A DNA stretch of 64,000 nt, from the NCBI RefSeq assembly GCF_900105185.1, contig NZ_FNTJ01000001.1, positions 744,001-808,000 of the forward strand. Reading direction: 5' to 3'. This stretch comes from Pseudomonas saponiphila. Lineage in GTDB: Bacteria; Pseudomonadota; Gammaproteobacteria; Pseudomonadales; Pseudomonadaceae. This document shows positions 17,997 to 27,601 of this stretch, piece after piece. Within the stretch, counting starts at the first letter, position 1, and every line of letters starts with the position of its first letter. The notes beneath the pieces were generated by a model. The model was given only the letters and a program-made list of their open reading frames with translations. It ran no database searches and had not been told where the DNA came from. A program made the position numbers and the translations under genes.

Positions 17997-18630
17997 TCAG
18001 TGCAGCTTCAGGCGTGGGTCGGTGCCCCGTCCGATCCGGCTGCCGAGCATCAGCATCGCCGTGCGGAAGACTCCGTACAGCGCCATCTGGTGCATGCGGT
18101 ACAGCGAGATGTAGAACATCCGCGCCAGCCAGCCTTCGAGCATTACGCTGCCGGTGAGGTTGCCCATCAGGTTGCCCACCGCCGAGAAACGCGACAGCGA
18201 GATCAGCGAGCCGTAGTCGGTGTATTTGTAGGTCGGCAGGTCTTTTCCTTCGATGCGCAGCTTCAGCGACTTGGCCAGCAAGGAGGCTTGCTGGTGCGCA
18301 GCCTGGGCCCGGGGCGGCACGTTGCGGTCGCTGCCCGGTTGCGGGCAGGCGGCGCAGTCACCGAAGGCGAAGATGTTTTCGTCGCGGGTGGTCTGCAAGG
18401 TGGGCAGCACCTGAAGCTGATTGATGCGGTTGGTTTCCAGACCGTCGATGTCCTTGAGAAAACCCGGTGCGCGAATGCCTGCCGCCCATACCTTGAGGCT
18501 GGCGGGAATGGTCTGGCCATCGGCGGTGATCAGGCTCTCGGCAGTCACTTCGCTGACCGCGGCATTGGTCAGCACCTTGACCCCGAGTTTCTCCAGGGTC
18601 TTGTGCACCGGGCCGCTGATGCGCTCGGGC
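17997..18630 (-). pseudogene. ndh: 3' part of ndh, NADH dehydrogenase II, split by an IS21-family element
   Basis: Encodes the C-terminal half of a type II NADH:quinone oxidoreductase: the second half of the NAD-binding domain ([10 protein letters not shown]), the FAD-binding signature [12 protein letters not shown] and the membrane-anchoring tail. Joining it to 21279-21943 plus one copy of the 7-bp target repeat restores a continuous 1299-bp frame (432 residues), the usual length for Ndh. As it stands the gene lacks its own start; an internal ATG at 18608 gives only a fragment without FAD- and NAD-binding N-terminal parts. The intact enzyme feeds electrons from NADH to quinone without pumping protons. 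Confidence 0.93.
18624..18630. repeat. Target site duplication, left copy
   Basis: CTCGGGC directly before the left end of the insertion element; the same 7 bases follow the right end at 21272-21278. It derives from ndh codons for a Leu-Pro-Glu segment. Confidence 0.9.
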
Positions 18631-18723
18631 TGCGGATTTCGGTGAACGTGACCGAGCGTTTCGCTAATACGTGACCGGTGCTTCCACCCCGGTTGCGCGG
18701 GTTCTGGATTGTAATCGCATCGG

Positions 18724-19473
18724 TCACGATGCGGCTTGTTCCTCGGCTTTTTTTCGGCGCAGCGACTCGCCTTTCATCGTCAGTCGGTAGGCGTTGTGCA
18801 CCAGGCGGTCGAGGATGGCATCGGCCAGGGTCGGGTCGTTGATCCAGCCGTGCCAGTGCTCGATGGGCAGTTGGCTCGTCAGGATGGTGGAGCGGCTGCC
18901 AGCGCGGTCGTCGATCACCTCCAGCAGGTCATGCCGGGCTCCTTCCTCCAGCGGGGCTAGCGCCCAGTCGTCCAGCACCAGGACGTCGACCTTTGCCAGC
19001 TGTTGCAGGGTACGGCCGAAGCTGCCGTCGCCATGAGCGATGCGCAGTTGTTCCAGCAGGCGCGGGGTGCGCAGGTACAGGGTGCTATAGCCCTGGCGGC
19101 AGGCCTGGTTGCCCAGGGCGCAGGCCAGCCAGGTTTTGCCGGCACCGGTCGGGCCGGTCAGCAGCAGGTTGTGCTGCTGGCGGATCCAGTCGCCACTGGC
19201 CAGGGTGGCGATCAGACGCTCGTCCAGGGCGCGTCCGGTGCGGCGGTCGAGATCTTCCAGGCAGGCGTTGGCGTACTTGAGCTTGGCCTTCTTGCGCAGC
19301 CGTACCAGGCGCTGGTTGTCACGCCAGGCCAGTTCGCGGTCGAGCAGTAGGCCGAGGCGTTCATCGAAGCTCAGGCTGTGGCTGGCCGGCAGCGTCCATT
19401 GCTCTTCCAGGGCGCGGGCCATGCCGTCCAGGCGTAGCTGGTGCAGTTGATTCAGGGTGTGTTGCGGCATCAT
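18724..19473 (-). CDS. istB: IS21-family helper ATPase IstB
   Basis: A 249-residue AAA+ protein related to DnaA/DnaC. Walker A is GPTGAGKTW (about 105-113) and Walker B is VLVLDDWAL. IstB oligomerises on target DNA with ATP and directs IstA to the insertion site. It begins with a double ATG (19473 and 19470) preceded by AGGAG, and its start lies inside the 3' end of istA (113-bp overlap), which suggests translational coupling. Confidence 0.95.
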   Translation of the reverse strand: MMPQHTLNQLHQLRLDGMARALEEQWTLPASHSLSFDERLGLLLDRELAWRDNQRLVRLRKKAKLKYANACLEDLDRRTGRALDERLIATLASGDWIRQQHNLLLTGPTGAGKTWLACALGNQACRQGYSTLYLRTPRLLEQLRIAHGDGSFGRTLQQLAKVDVLVLDDWALAPLEEGARHDLLEVIDDRAGSRSTILTSQLPIEHWHGWINDPTLADAILDRLVHNAYRLTMKGESLRRKKAEEQAAS

Positions 19474-21046
19474 CGAACAGCTCCTGTTGCGGGGGTTGGT
19501 AGTAGTCGGCGCCACGGACGTTCTCGTGGTCGCCGGGTAAGGTCGTTTCGGCGGCACGCTGGGGCAGCGGCTGTTGATCCAGGCCTTGCTGGAGCAGGTT
19601 GCGCACGCTGCGCCCGGTGAAGGCGCGCAGGTGTACGGCACGTTCGGCAGCGGCTTCCAGGCGTGCATTGCCATAGCGCCGGGCCAGCGAGAGCAGGCCG
19701 AGGCAGGCGCGGTAGCCCATCTCCGGGTGCGGCTTGTGGGTCAGTTGGTGATCGATCAGTTGGCGCGTGTAGGGGCCGATCCGCGCGCCCCAGTCGAGCA
19801 GGCGTTGTGGCGTCCATTCGCGATGCGCCTGGTGCGCCGCGGGCATGTGCTCGCGCTGGGTACTGTAAGCGCCGCGTCGCCCCAGCAGCAGGTGGCTGGC
19901 CACCCGCCGGTTGCCATGCAGCACTTCCAGGGTGTGTGCCGTCAGTCGCACGTCCACGTTCTGCCGGGCCAGGGCGGAGGGCACGCTGTAGAAGCTGCCA
20001 TTGACCTCGATGTGGTAGTCGATGCTGACCTTGCAGCGCTTGAAGGTGGCGACCTCGTAGGGATGCACCGGCAGCGCTCGCAAGGCCGGGCGATCCAGGC
20101 GCTCGAACCAGTCGCGCCGGCAGCCATCGAGCCGCTTGAACGGGCGCCGATTCAGATCCTCCAGCAGCTCGGCGATGGCCTGGTTAAGCGCATGCAGGCT
20201 GAAGAACTGCCGATGGCGCAGCCGCGCCATGATCCAGCGCTCGACCACCTGCACCGCCACCTCGGCCTTGGCCTTGTCCTGAGGCTTGCGTGGCCGTGCC
20301 GGCAGGATCACCGTCTGGTAATGACGCGCGCACTCCAGCGTGGCCCGGTTCAGGCCCGGCTCGTAGCGATCCGGCTGGGCGACCAGGGCGCGCGGATTGT
20401 CCGGCACAACCATTTCCGGCACGCCGCCAAAGTAGGTCAGAGCCTGGCCCAGCGAGGTCAGCCAGTCCACCTGGGTTTCGCCTGGCGTCGCGCAGGCATA
20501 GGTGTAATTCGAGGCGCCCAGGGCGGCGACGAAGATGTGCGCCCGGCGCACTTCGCCGGTGGCCGGGTCGACCACCGGCAGCGTCGGCCCGGCATAGTCG
20601 ATGAATAGCTTCTCGCCCGCACGGTGCAGCTGACGCATCGAACGTTTGAGCGTCTGGGCGTAGCGCCGGTAGTGCTCGACGAACTGGGTGTAGCGGTAGG
20701 TCGGCTGGCCCGCATGCGCGGCGAGATATTCCTCCCACAGCAGCTGCAAGGTCACGCCCTTGCGTCGCAACTCGCGGTGGATGCTCAGCACATCGGGCAG
20801 CACTCGCTCACCGCGCGGCTTGTTCGTCGACGTCGGTGCAAACAAGGCGGCCGCCAGCGCGGCCTCGTCCATGGCCACCAGCGCCGGCCAGTCCAGCCCG
20901 GCCACCCGCGCCGCCGCGATGTACTTGCTAACCACGCCCTTGGACAGCTGCAAGGCACGGGCAATCTTCTCGTGGGACAAGCCGGCCTCAAACTTGAGGC
21001 GCAGACATTCTTTGATGTTTCGCATGGCTACTCGCGGCGCCGCCAT
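19361..21046 (-). CDS. istA: IS21-family transposase IstA
   Basis: A 561-residue transposase. N-terminal helix-turn-helix ([22 protein letters not shown], about 25-46), then the DDE core: Asp in [12 protein letters not shown], Asp in [11 protein letters not shown] and Glu in [16 protein letters not shown]. The C-terminal part has the [16 protein letters not shown] segment usual in this family. It is somewhat longer than typical IstA because the frame stays open across the start of istB; the last ~40 residues are Pro/Gly-rich. Start ATG at 21046 or at 21025. IstA binds the terminal repeats and performs cut-and-paste transposition together with IstB. Confidence 0.94.
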   Translation of the reverse strand: MAAPRVAMRNIKECLRLKFEAGLSHEKIARALQLSKGVVSKYIAAARVAGLDWPALVAMDEAALAAALFAPTSTNKPRGERVLPDVLSIHRELRRKGVTLQLLWEEYLAAHAGQPTYRYTQFVEHYRRYAQTLKRSMRQLHRAGEKLFIDYAGPTLPVVDPATGEVRRAHIFVAALGASNYTYACATPGETQVDWLTSLGQALTYFGGVPEMVVPDNPRALVAQPDRYEPGLNRATLECARHYQTVILPARPRKPQDKAKAEVAVQVVERWIMARLRHRQFFSLHALNQAIAELLEDLNRRPFKRLDGCRRDWFERLDRPALRALPVHPYEVATFKRCKVSIDYHIEVNGSFYSVPSALARQNVDVRLTAHTLEVLHGNRRVASHLLLGRRGAYSTQREHMPAAHQAHREWTPQRLLDWGARIGPYTRQLIDHQLTHKPHPEMGYRACLGLLSLARRYGNARLEAAAERAVHLRAFTGRSVRNLLQQGLDQQPLPQRAAETTLPGDHENVRGADYYQPPQQELFDDAATHPESTAPATPGRHGPRPGRAMDAAGQPQPELR

Positions 21047-21271
21047 CTTCCTCTCCCGAAATCGGTCGAGGATGGCGGCGCATCAGGTCATGCGCAACGA
21101 AGGGGAAGGCTTTCGCTAAGTCGTGACCGGCGATTTCGGTAAGCCGTGACCACCTGTTTCGGAACAGGCGGAAAATCGGTCACGTTGCTACCGAAATGAG
21201 CGGTCACGCGTTAGCGAAATGACCGGTCACGATCAACCGAAACGGCCGGTCACGGTGCTCCGAAATCCGCA

Positions 21272-21278
21272 CTCGGGC
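21272..21278. repeat. Target site duplication, right copy
   Basis: CTCGGGC directly after the right end of the insertion element, matching the copy at 18624-18630. Confidence 0.9.
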
Positions 21279-21943
21279 AGGGCCGGGAGCACCCGTGGTC
21301 CGGCTTCGATCAGGGTGATATGCATGTTTTCCGGCTGGATACGATCCAGGCCATAGGCCGCCAGCTCATGGGCCGCGTTATGCAGTTCGGCGGCCAGTTC
21401 CACGCCGGTGGCTCCGGCGCCGACGATGGCCACGCTGATCTGTTCCACTGCATCGGTCTGCCCGGCGTGGGCCCGCAGGTAGTGGTTGAGCAACTGCTGG
21501 TGGAAACGTTCGGCCTGCTTGCGCGTGTCGAGGAACAGGCAGTGCTGGGCCGCGCCCTGGGTGCCGAAGTCGTTGGTGGTACTGCCCACGGCAATCACCA
21601 GGGTGTCGTAGCCCAGCTCCCGGGCCGGCAGCAGCTCCACGCCGGCTTCGTCATAGGTCGCCGCCAGCTGGATTCGCTTGCGTTGGCGATCGAGCCCGCT
21701 CATGCGCCCCAGCTGGAACTCGAAGTGGTTCCATTTGGCTTGGGCGACGTAGTTGAGTTCGTCTTCGGAGGAGTTCAGCGAACCGGCGGCCACTTCATGC
21801 AGCAGGGGCTTCCAGATATGGGTCAGGTTGGCGTCCACCAGCATCACACTGGCGGTGCCGCGCTTGCCCAGAGTCTTACCCAGGCGGGTCGCCAACTCCA
21901 GGCCGCCGGCGCCGCCGCCAACGATGACAATACGATGAGTCAT
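21272..21943 (-). pseudogene. ndh: 5' part of ndh, split by the IS21-family element
   Basis: Carries the start codon and the N-terminal half of the type II NADH dehydrogenase: FAD-binding GxGxxG in RIVIVGGGAGGLELATRL, the quinone-site region HIWKPLLHEVAAGSLN and the NAD-binding motif VAIVGAGATGVELAAEL. The frame runs into the element after VLPALPE and ends 13 codons later in IS sequence. Any product would lack the second FAD signature and the membrane tail, so it should be inactive. The first base of the coding region is 21943 (ATG), chosen because it precedes the Rossmann motif in the usual way. Confidence 0.93.
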
Positions 21944-22003
21944 GGGGATATCTCGCAAGGCTAAAAGAAATCGGTGCAGTCAACCGAGCGAGCGCGAAGC
22001 AGC

Positions 22004-22177
22004 TCATAGCGTCAGGTAACTGATGAAACGGCTCAACAGGCCGAGGGCGACGGTCACCGCAACCACCACCACGAGGAGCATCCACGGCCGGAAGGGCCGG
22101 CGCTCGACTCGGTGCTGGGGCAGTTGCAGATATTCTTCGACATGGCGTTGGTCGTCGGGGTTCAGGCGGCTGCTCAT
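22004..22177 (-). CDS. DUF3094 small membrane protein
   Basis: A 57-residue protein, MSSRLNPDDQRHVEEYLQ onward, with a charged N-terminal half and a C-terminal membrane segment (MLLVVVVAVTVALGLLSRF). It matches the DUF3094 family, which is conserved in Pseudomonas next to ndh. Function unknown. The ATG at 22177 is placed by the family N-terminus. It is transcribed towards ndh and may share its operon. Confidence 0.8.
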   Translation of the reverse strand: MSSRLNPDDQRHVEEYLQLPQHRVERRPFRPWMLLVVVVAVTVALGLLSRFISYLTL

Positions 22178-22364
22178 AAAGGGCCTCGTCAGGTAGACGT
22201 CGCAACACAGGGGAATGTTACAGCGCAATGCAATCGGGCATGAGTCGAGCATAGCCGCTGCCATGCGGGGGCGATGACGAGGTCCCGGCGTTGGCAGGCA
22301 GGACGCTTTTTTACCATTGCCGAGGGGTAATGCGCCATGCCCACGCAGGGCGGATTGACGACCG

Positions 22365-22994
22365 CTACAAACTGATGCCGACGTCGAAGAGGATGCTGCG
22401 CCCCAGATTGCTGCGCAGGAACTCCGGTGCATCGGGATGGGCAAACAGCACCCGGGCGAAGGTCGGCCCCACCAGCGACAGTGAGCGCCAGCCCTGGCGC
22501 AGGTATTCGGTGGGCGGCGGGAAGTGGCTGTTCAGATCCAGCACCTCACGTTTCAGCGCGGCGAAGGCAATGATGTCCAGCTCGCCGAGGTTCATCCCGC
22601 GTTCCTTGTAGTTATGAGCTTTCTTGCGCAGGGTCGGCGCCAGGCGCAGCAGCAGTTCGTTGGCCGGGATACGCTTGGGCTTGGCTTCGCGGCGCACCAG
22701 CTGGCTCAGGGAAAACGCACTGCGCCGCCGCTGCAGTTCGTCGCGCCATTCGTCGTTGAGACGGCGGCCCTCATCGAGGACGAAGAACACCTCGAAGCTG
22801 GCCTCGCGAAACAGCACATCTGGCGGCTCTTGTCCGGCGGCAGTGAATTCGTCATTGCGATAGGGAATGTTCAGGCCTTGCAGCAGGCGCTGGCAGACCC
22901 AACGCTCACGCTCCCATTTGCGGGCATTGGACAGGAACGCGTTGGCTTGTTCGGCCTGGATGGTAAGCAGGCGCAAAAAATCTGAGTCATCCAT
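22365..22994 (-). CDS. DUF1780 domain protein
   Basis: A 209-residue soluble protein starting MDDSDFLRLLTIQAEQANAF, rich in charged residues, with the VCQRLLQGLNIPYRNDEF and EVFFVLDEGRRLNDEWRDEL segments typical of DUF1780. Structural genomics groups described this family as a possible nuclease-like fold, but its role is unknown. Conserved in pseudomonads between ndh and the yacG-coaE-pilD cluster. The start at 22994 fits the family; a longer frame upstream is not supported. Confidence 0.78.
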   Translation of the reverse strand: MDDSDFLRLLTIQAEQANAFLSNARKWERERWVCQRLLQGLNIPYRNDEFTAAGQEPPDVLFREASFEVFFVLDEGRRLNDEWRDELQRRRSAFSLSQLVRREAKPKRIPANELLLRLAPTLRKKAHNYKERGMNLGELDIIAFAALKREVLDLNSHFPPPTEYLRQGWRSLSLVGPTFARVLFAHPDAPEFLRSNLGRSILFDVGISL

Positions 22995-23140
22995 AACCTC
23001 AAGCTTAGCGCCCAAATATGACCTTTAGCAGCAAGCTTGCGGAAAAACCTTGGCCCCGGGGCCGGAGGCGCGCTTGCTGGAGCCCGGCCAAGGGCGGTGT
23101 AGACTGTTCGCCGTCCTCCCCCTCGATTTAGGAGCCTGCA

Positions 23141-23608
23141 GTGAAACTCTGGTCAATTCTGTTGCTGAGCCTGTTGCCTCTGTGGGCCCAGGCCCAGGAA
23201 ATCGGTGAGCGTCTGGCCCCCTGGACCTTGCTGGATCAATTCGATCAGGCCTACAGCCTCGACTCCCAGGCGCGGTTCATGCTGGTGGCTCGCGGTATGG
23301 ATGCGGCCAAGGTGGTGAACGGTGCGCTCAAGGACAAGCCCAAGGATTATCTGCAGGCGCGTCATGGGGTCTTTGTCGCGGACATCCAGCGCATGCCGGC
23401 GCTGATCGCCAAGATGTTCGCGGTACCTGCCATGCGTGACTATCCCTACCGGGTGATGCTCGATCGGGAAGGGCGCGTGGCCTCGCGTTACCCCGCTGCC
23501 GAGGACAAGGTCCTGTGGTTGCAATTGCAGGATGGCCAACTGGTGTCCCGGCAAGAGTTCGCCACGGTTGAGCAGTTGAAGGCGGCGCTGGAGAACGTCC
23601 GGCCATGA
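23141..23608 (+). CDS. Conserved exported protein of unknown function (thioredoxin-like fold suspected)
   Basis: A 155-residue protein with a cleavable signal peptide (MKLWSILLLSLLPLWAQAQ, cleavage after AQA). GTG start at 23141 with AGGAG upstream. The mature part looks like a thioredoxin-type fold without the CxxC pair (PWTLLDQFDQAYSLD, then YRVMLDREGRVASRYP). It overlaps the next gene by 4 bp, so the two form an operon. The same pair occurs near coaE-pilD in other pseudomonads. No function can be given. Confidence 0.7.
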   Translation: MKLWSILLLSLLPLWAQAQEIGERLAPWTLLDQFDQAYSLDSQARFMLVARGMDAAKVVNGALKDKPKDYLQARHGVFVADIQRMPALIAKMFAVPAMRDYPYRVMLDREGRVASRYPAAEDKVLWLQLQDGQLVSRQEFATVEQLKAALENVRP

Positions 23609-24294
23609 TCAGCGCGGCGCTGCTGTCGCCGGAAAGCCTGAGCATCGGCTGGCTCCTGTATGTCCCGGTGCTGGCCTGGGCGGTATTGCGGGCGCCGTGG
23701 GTCGAGCTGTTCACCGACAGCCGCCGCCAGCATCTGCTGTTCGGTACGGTGTTTGCCCTGTTTCTGCTGTGGTTGGTGCGTCGGGACTTCGACACTGGCG
23801 TGTCCTATCACTTCATCGGCATGACTGCGGTGACCCTGCTGCTGGATTGGCCATTGGCGATCGTGGGGGGCTTGATCGCGCAATTGGGGCTGCTGGCCCT
23901 GGGCCGGCAGGATCTGGCGGCATTGGGGGTCAACGGGGTCTTGCTGATCCTGCTGCCGGTGGCGGTTACCGAAGCCTGCGCCTGGCTGGTGGAGCGCGCC
24001 CAGCCGCGCAATCCCTTCGTCTATATCTTTTGTTCGGGCTTCTTCGCCGCAGCCTTGTCGGCGCTGCTATGCCTGCTCTGCGCGCTGGGCCTGTTGTGGT
24101 TCGACGAGCGTTTCGCCATGCCCGAGTGGCTGGAGGACTTCGTCGGTTACCTGTGGCTGATCATCTTTCCCGAGGCGTTCATCAACGGCATGGTGATCAG
24201 TGCTCTGGTGGTGTTTTGCCCGGAATGGCTGGAAACCTTCAATCGCACCCGTTACCTCTCGGCACCCTGGAAAGACGAGGATCCGCGCTCTTGA
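23605..24294 (+). CDS. Integral membrane protein, COG3235-like (annotated elsewhere as ECF transporter permease)
   Basis: A 229-residue protein with about six hydrophobic helices, including LFGTVFALFLLWLVR, LLLDWPLAIVGGLIAQLGLLAL, GVNGVLLILLPVAVTEACAWL and LSALLCLLCALGLLWF. It has the GFFAAALSA and FPEAFINGMVISAL segments seen in the COG3235 family, which is distantly related to the CbiM-type energy-coupling-factor permeases. The start codon overlaps the previous gene by 4 bp. No transporter ATPase is nearby, so the transport role is only a suggestion. Confidence 0.65.
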   Translation: MISAALLSPESLSIGWLLYVPVLAWAVLRAPWVELFTDSRRQHLLFGTVFALFLLWLVRRDFDTGVSYHFIGMTAVTLLLDWPLAIVGGLIAQLGLLALGRQDLAALGVNGVLLILLPVAVTEACAWLVERAQPRNPFVYIFCSGFFAAALSALLCLLCALGLLWFDERFAMPEWLEDFVGYLWLIIFPEAFINGMVISALVVFCPEWLETFNRTRYLSAPWKDEDPRS

Positions 24295-24357
24295 TCCATA
24301 TCAACGCCACGCCTGGGGGGGCGCTGCATGCTCGGCAAAAATCCCAGGAGTGCGGTC

Positions 24358-24573
24358 ATGAGTGTCTATCAGTGGGCCCGGCAGGAAGTGCGCGACAGCC
24401 TGCACAGTGCCCAGCAGGAAGGGTTTGAACCAGGCTTGAGCCTGCGGGCGTTGCTCAGTGCGGTGGTACAGCAGAGCAAGAGCGTGCGCAGCATCGAGGA
24501 TCTGGCAGACGAGTTGCAGTTCCTCGCGGAGAACCTCGACGACGATCAGGACTACAGTTTCATGCGGCCCTGA
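24358..24573 (+). CDS. Small conserved protein of unknown function
   Basis: A 71-residue protein starting MSVYQWARQEVRDSLHSAQQ. The ATG at 24358 has a good ribosome binding site (AGGAG, 7 bp spacing); an upstream in-frame ATG does not. Predicted mostly helical, acidic at the C-terminal end (ENLDDDQDYSFMRP). A similar protein lies at the same place in P. aeruginosa. It is convergent with yacG. Function unknown. Confidence 0.65.
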   Translation: MSVYQWARQEVRDSLHSAQQEGFEPGLSLRALLSAVVQQSKSVRSIEDLADELQFLAENLDDDQDYSFMRP

Positions 24574-24592
24574 CCGGCGACGGTTTGAGCAC

Positions 24593-24796
24593 TCAGTGCG
24601 CGCGGGGCGGCAGTTCTTCCGAGAACAGTTCGTCCTCGGCATCCGGGCTCACCGGGATTTTGTGTTCCTCGGCGGCCCAGGCTCCCAGATCAATCAGTTT
24701 GCAGCGGTCGGAACAGAACGGCCGATGGGTGCTGGCCGCGGTCCATTCCACGGGGGCGCCACAGGTAGGGCATTCGACGGTCAGGGGTTGGCTCAT
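24593..24796 (-). CDS. yacG: DNA gyrase inhibitor YacG
   Basis: A 67-residue zinc-finger protein with the four zinc ligands in CPTCGAPV and [15 protein letters not shown], exactly the YacG signature. In E. coli YacG binds GyrB and blocks DNA gyrase. The acidic C-terminal tail ([12 protein letters not shown]) is also typical. Its start overlaps the coaE stop by 4 bp, so coaE-yacG are coupled, as in most gammaproteobacteria. Confidence 0.93.
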   Translation of the reverse strand: MSQPLTVECPTCGAPVEWTAASTHRPFCSDRCKLIDLGAWAAEEHKIPVSPDAEDELFSEELPPRAH

Positions 24797-25416
24797 GACT
24801 GGCCTCCACGCAAAGTTAAGTAAAAGTGATGCAGGCGCTCGACTTCGCTGCGCAACCAGGCCTGGTCGCGGTCGTTGACCAGCACATCGTCGGCGTGACG
24901 CAGACGCTCCTCCCGGCTGGCCTGGGCCTGGAGAATCGCCCGGACCTGCTGTTCGCTGGTCCGGTCCCGTTGCAGGGTGCGTTCAATCTGCAACTGTTGC
25001 GGTACATCGATCACCAGGATCCGTTGGGTCATCCGTGACTGGCCCGACTCGATCAACAGCGGTGACACCAGGATCGCGTAGGGCGATTCGGCGCGGGCCA
25101 GATGCGTGGCGATCTCCTCGGCGATCAGCGGATGCAGCAGCGCTTCCAGCCAGCGCCGTTGCTCGGGGATCTCGAAGATCAATTTGCGCAACGCGGCGCG
25201 ATCCAGTTGGCCATCGGCCTGTAGCACGCCCTGGCCGAAGTGGCGGGCAATCTGTTCCAGGGCCGGGCGCCCGGGTTCCACCACCCAGCGTGCGGCGTGA
25301 TCGGCATCGATCACATGCACGCCCAGGTCGATGAAATGCTGGGCGGCAGCGCTTTTGCCACTGCCGATGCCGCCGGTCAGGCCAAGGGTCCAGGGTGTGT
25401 GAGGGGAGCGAGTCAT
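24793..25416 (-). CDS. coaE: Dephospho-CoA kinase CoaE
   Basis: A 207-residue kinase with the P-loop [14 protein letters not shown] (about 12-25) and the family segments [25 protein letters not shown] and VSPLLIESG. It catalyses the last step of coenzyme A synthesis, phosphorylating the 3'-hydroxyl of the ribose. The start at 25416 overlaps the pilD stop by 4 bp. The arrangement pilD-coaE-yacG is the standard one in Pseudomonas. Confidence 0.95.
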   Translation of the reverse strand: MTRSPHTPWTLGLTGGIGSGKSAAAQHFIDLGVHVIDADHAARWVVEPGRPALEQIARHFGQGVLQADGQLDRAALRKLIFEIPEQRRWLEALLHPLIAEEIATHLARAESPYAILVSPLLIESGQSRMTQRILVIDVPQQLQIERTLQRDRTSEQQVRAILQAQASREERLRHADDVLVNDRDQAWLRSEVERLHHFYLTLRGGQS

Positions 25417-26285
25417 TGTAAGCCGACAGCCTGCAGATAGAAGTCGGTCATTTGACCACTCCAGAGCAAGGCAATCCAGCCGGCAATGGCCAGAAAGGGG
25501 CCAAAGGGGATCGGCGTCGAGATTTTGTCCCGTTTTAGGCGCAGCATCAGGGTGCCGACGATGGCGCCCACCAGTGAGGAGAGGAGCAGGGTCAGCGGCA
25601 GCACCTGCCAGCCGCCCCAGGCTCCCAGCATCGCCAGCAGCTTGAAGTCGCCGTGCCCCATGCCGTCCTTGCCGGTCAGCAGCTTGAACAGCCAGAACAC
25701 CGACCACAGGCTCAGGTAACCCAGCACCGCCCCCCACAGGGCATCGCCCAGGCTGACCAGCAGCCCGAAGCTGTTGGCGATCAGTCCCAGCCACAGCAAC
25801 GGCAATACCAGCACGTCGGGCAGTAGCTGGTGGTCGGCATCGATCAGGCTCATGGCGATCAGCCCCCAGCTGAAGATCAGCAGCAGGCCCGCCTGCCAGC
25901 CGAAGCCGAAGTGCCAGGCAACGAAGGCCGAGATCAACCCGCAGGCCAGCTCGGTCAGCGGGTAGCGGGGGCTGATGGCGGCCTTGCAATGGCGGCAACG
26001 CCCCCGCAGACACAGGTAGCTGAGCAGGGGAATGTTCTCCCAGGGGCGGATTGGCTGTGCGCAATGCGGGCACTGGGAGTGGGGCAGTAGCAGGTTATAG
26101 GTCGCACCCGCAGGCTCTGGGGGCAACCCCAGCACTTCGTGGGCCTGTGCTCGCCAGTCGCGTTCGAGCATCTTCGGCAGGCGCCACACCAGCACATTGA
26201 GAAAGCTGCCGACCAGCAGCCCCAGGATCAGGGCGGCCGATACGAAAGACAGGGGGTAGAGGGTCAGGACTTCAGTCAAGGACAT
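25413..26285 (-). CDS. pilD: Prepilin peptidase / N-methyltransferase PilD
   Basis: A 290-residue inner membrane aspartic protease that cuts the leader from type IV prepilins and type II secretion pseudopilins and methylates the new N-terminus. The four zinc Cys of the cytoplasmic domain are at 72, 75, 97 and 100 (CPHC, CRHC). Both catalytic aspartates known from P. aeruginosa PilD are present at the same numbers: Asp149 (SLIDAD) and Asp213 ([10 protein letters not shown]). About seven or eight hydrophobic helices follow. It is complete, unlike other parts of the pilus system here, probably because pseudopilins of secretion systems also need it. Confidence 0.95.
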   Translation of the reverse strand: MSLTEVLTLYPLSFVSAALILGLLVGSFLNVLVWRLPKMLERDWRAQAHEVLGLPPEPAGATYNLLLPHSQCPHCAQPIRPWENIPLLSYLCLRGRCRHCKAAISPRYPLTELACGLISAFVAWHFGFGWQAGLLLIFSWGLIAMSLIDADHQLLPDVLVLPLLWLGLIANSFGLLVSLGDALWGAVLGYLSLWSVFWLFKLLTGKDGMGHGDFKLLAMLGAWGGWQVLPLTLLLSSLVGAIVGTLMLRLKRDKISTPIPFGPFLAIAGWIALLWSGQMTDFYLQAVGLQ

Positions 26286-26287
26286 GT

Positions 26288-27505
26288 TCAGATCGCTGTA
26301 CCGAGTTGAAAGACAGGCAGGTACATGGCCACCACCAGGGCGCCGACGATACTGCCCAGAAGCACCATGATCAACGGCTCCATGAGACGGGTCAGGCTGT
26401 CCACCAGGTGGTCCACCTCGACTTCATAGTGGCTCGCGACCTTTTCCAGCAAGTGGTCCAGGGTTCCCGACTCTTCCCCGATGGCGGTCATCTGCACCGC
26501 CATGCCAGGGAAGACGCCGCTGGCGCGCATGGCAAAGTGCAGTTGCATGCCGCTGGCCACCTGCTGGCGAATGCGCTCCACCGCTTGCTGGAACACCCCA
26601 TTGCCGCTGGCTCCGGCCACCGAATCCAGAGCCTGCACCAGCGGCACCCCGGCAGCGAAGGTGGTAGCCAGGGTCCGGGCATAGCGCGCCACGGCGGATT
26701 TTTGCATCAGTGGGCCGGCCAGGGGCAAGCGCAGCAGCCCCGAATCCACTCTGTCCCGCAGGCGCGCCGAGCGTCGATAGGCCTGGATCAGACCGACACC
26801 GACCAGCAGGCTGGCGGCGAGCAAGAGTCCACCGTGGCGCTGGAGCAGGTGCGAGAGGTTGATCACCCATTGAGTGAGCGGCGGCAGTTCGGCGTCGAAC
26901 CCGGCGAACAGGCTCTGGAACTGGGGCACCACTTTGAGCAACAGGATGCTGCTGACGATGACTGCCACTCCGATCACCGCCAGCGGATAGACCATGGCTT
27001 GCTTGACCCGGGCCTTGAGGTTTTCGCTCTTTTCCTTGTGGGTGGCGACACGCTCCAGCAGCGTGTCCAGGGCCCCGGCCTGCTCGCCGGCGTCCACCAG
27101 ATTGCAGTACAGCGCATCGAAGTGGCGTGGATGCTGGCGCAGTGCGGTCGCCAGGCTGGAACCGGCCTCGATTTCGCGCTTGAGGCTGGCCAGCAGCTGG
27201 CGCATCAGGGGCTGTTCAAAGCTGTCGGCAATGATGTCGAAGGCCTGCAGCAGCGGTACACCTGCCTGCATCAACGTGGCCAGTTGGCGAGTGAACAGGG
27301 CGATCTCCCGGGTACTGATCCCTTGGCCCAGTCGGGGCCAGGCCCTTGGCTTGCGGCGCACCCGGGTCGGGGTGATGCCCTGCTTGCGCAGCTGGGCCCT
27401 GATCAGTAGCGGATTGGCAGCGCTCAGTTCGCCGCGCATCACCTGGCCCTGGCCGTCGACGCCATGCCAGACATAGACACTGGTCGTGGGAGCTTTTGCC
27501 GCCAT
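26288..27505 (-). CDS. pilC: Type IV pilus inner membrane platform protein PilC
   Basis: A 405-residue member of the GspF/PilC family with two repeated GspF domains (about 68-190 and 270-395) and three main membrane helices (VYPLAVIGVAVIVSSILLL, LLLAASLLVGVGLI, LIMVLLGSIVGALVVAMYL). The typical segments IALFTRQLATLMQAGVPLLQ and ARTLATTFAAGVPLVQALD are intact. PilC links the PilB motor to pilin assembly. It reads directly into pilD (2 bp gap). In P. aeruginosa pilB would precede it; here pilC is the first gene of the unit. Confidence 0.95.
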   Translation of the reverse strand: MAAKAPTTSVYVWHGVDGQGQVMRGELSAANPLLIRAQLRKQGITPTRVRRKPRAWPRLGQGISTREIALFTRQLATLMQAGVPLLQAFDIIADSFEQPLMRQLLASLKREIEAGSSLATALRQHPRHFDALYCNLVDAGEQAGALDTLLERVATHKEKSENLKARVKQAMVYPLAVIGVAVIVSSILLLKVVPQFQSLFAGFDAELPPLTQWVINLSHLLQRHGGLLLAASLLVGVGLIQAYRRSARLRDRVDSGLLRLPLAGPLMQKSAVARYARTLATTFAAGVPLVQALDSVAGASGNGVFQQAVERIRQQVASGMQLHFAMRASGVFPGMAVQMTAIGEESGTLDHLLEKVASHYEVEVDHLVDSLTRLMEPLIMVLLGSIVGALVVAMYLPVFQLGTAI

Positions 27506-27601
27506 GCTTGGATCCTTGGGCAGGGGAGGATTCTGGTCGCGCGGGCCGGCCGCACCTGTTGAAGCCTAGCTGCGGGGCACCTGCCGAGCAGGGTCATGAG
27601 G

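Larger units (their letters stand above)
18631..21271 (-). mobile_element. Complete IS21-family insertion sequence in ndh (2641 bp)
   Basis: The left end begins TGCGGATTTCGG and the right end finishes CCGAAATCCGCA, perfect 12-bp terminal inverted repeats starting with TG. The element carries istA and istB on the minus strand and is bracketed by a 7-bp direct repeat. Both ends hold internal copies of a TTTCGG(n)CGTGACCG unit: two at the left end (18636-18675) and at least four direct copies with a 23-24 bp period at the right end (from 21177), plus two inverted ones (21111-21160). These multiple terminal repeats are the transposase-binding sites of the IS21 family. All parts look intact, so the insertion may be recent. 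Confidence 0.95.

Noticed and set aside
21105..21271. CRISPR-like appearance of regularly spaced repeats
   Set aside because: The 23-24 bp period leaves no real spacers, the repeats diverge, and they sit exactly at the end of an IS21 element whose other end has the same unit. They are transposase-binding repeats.
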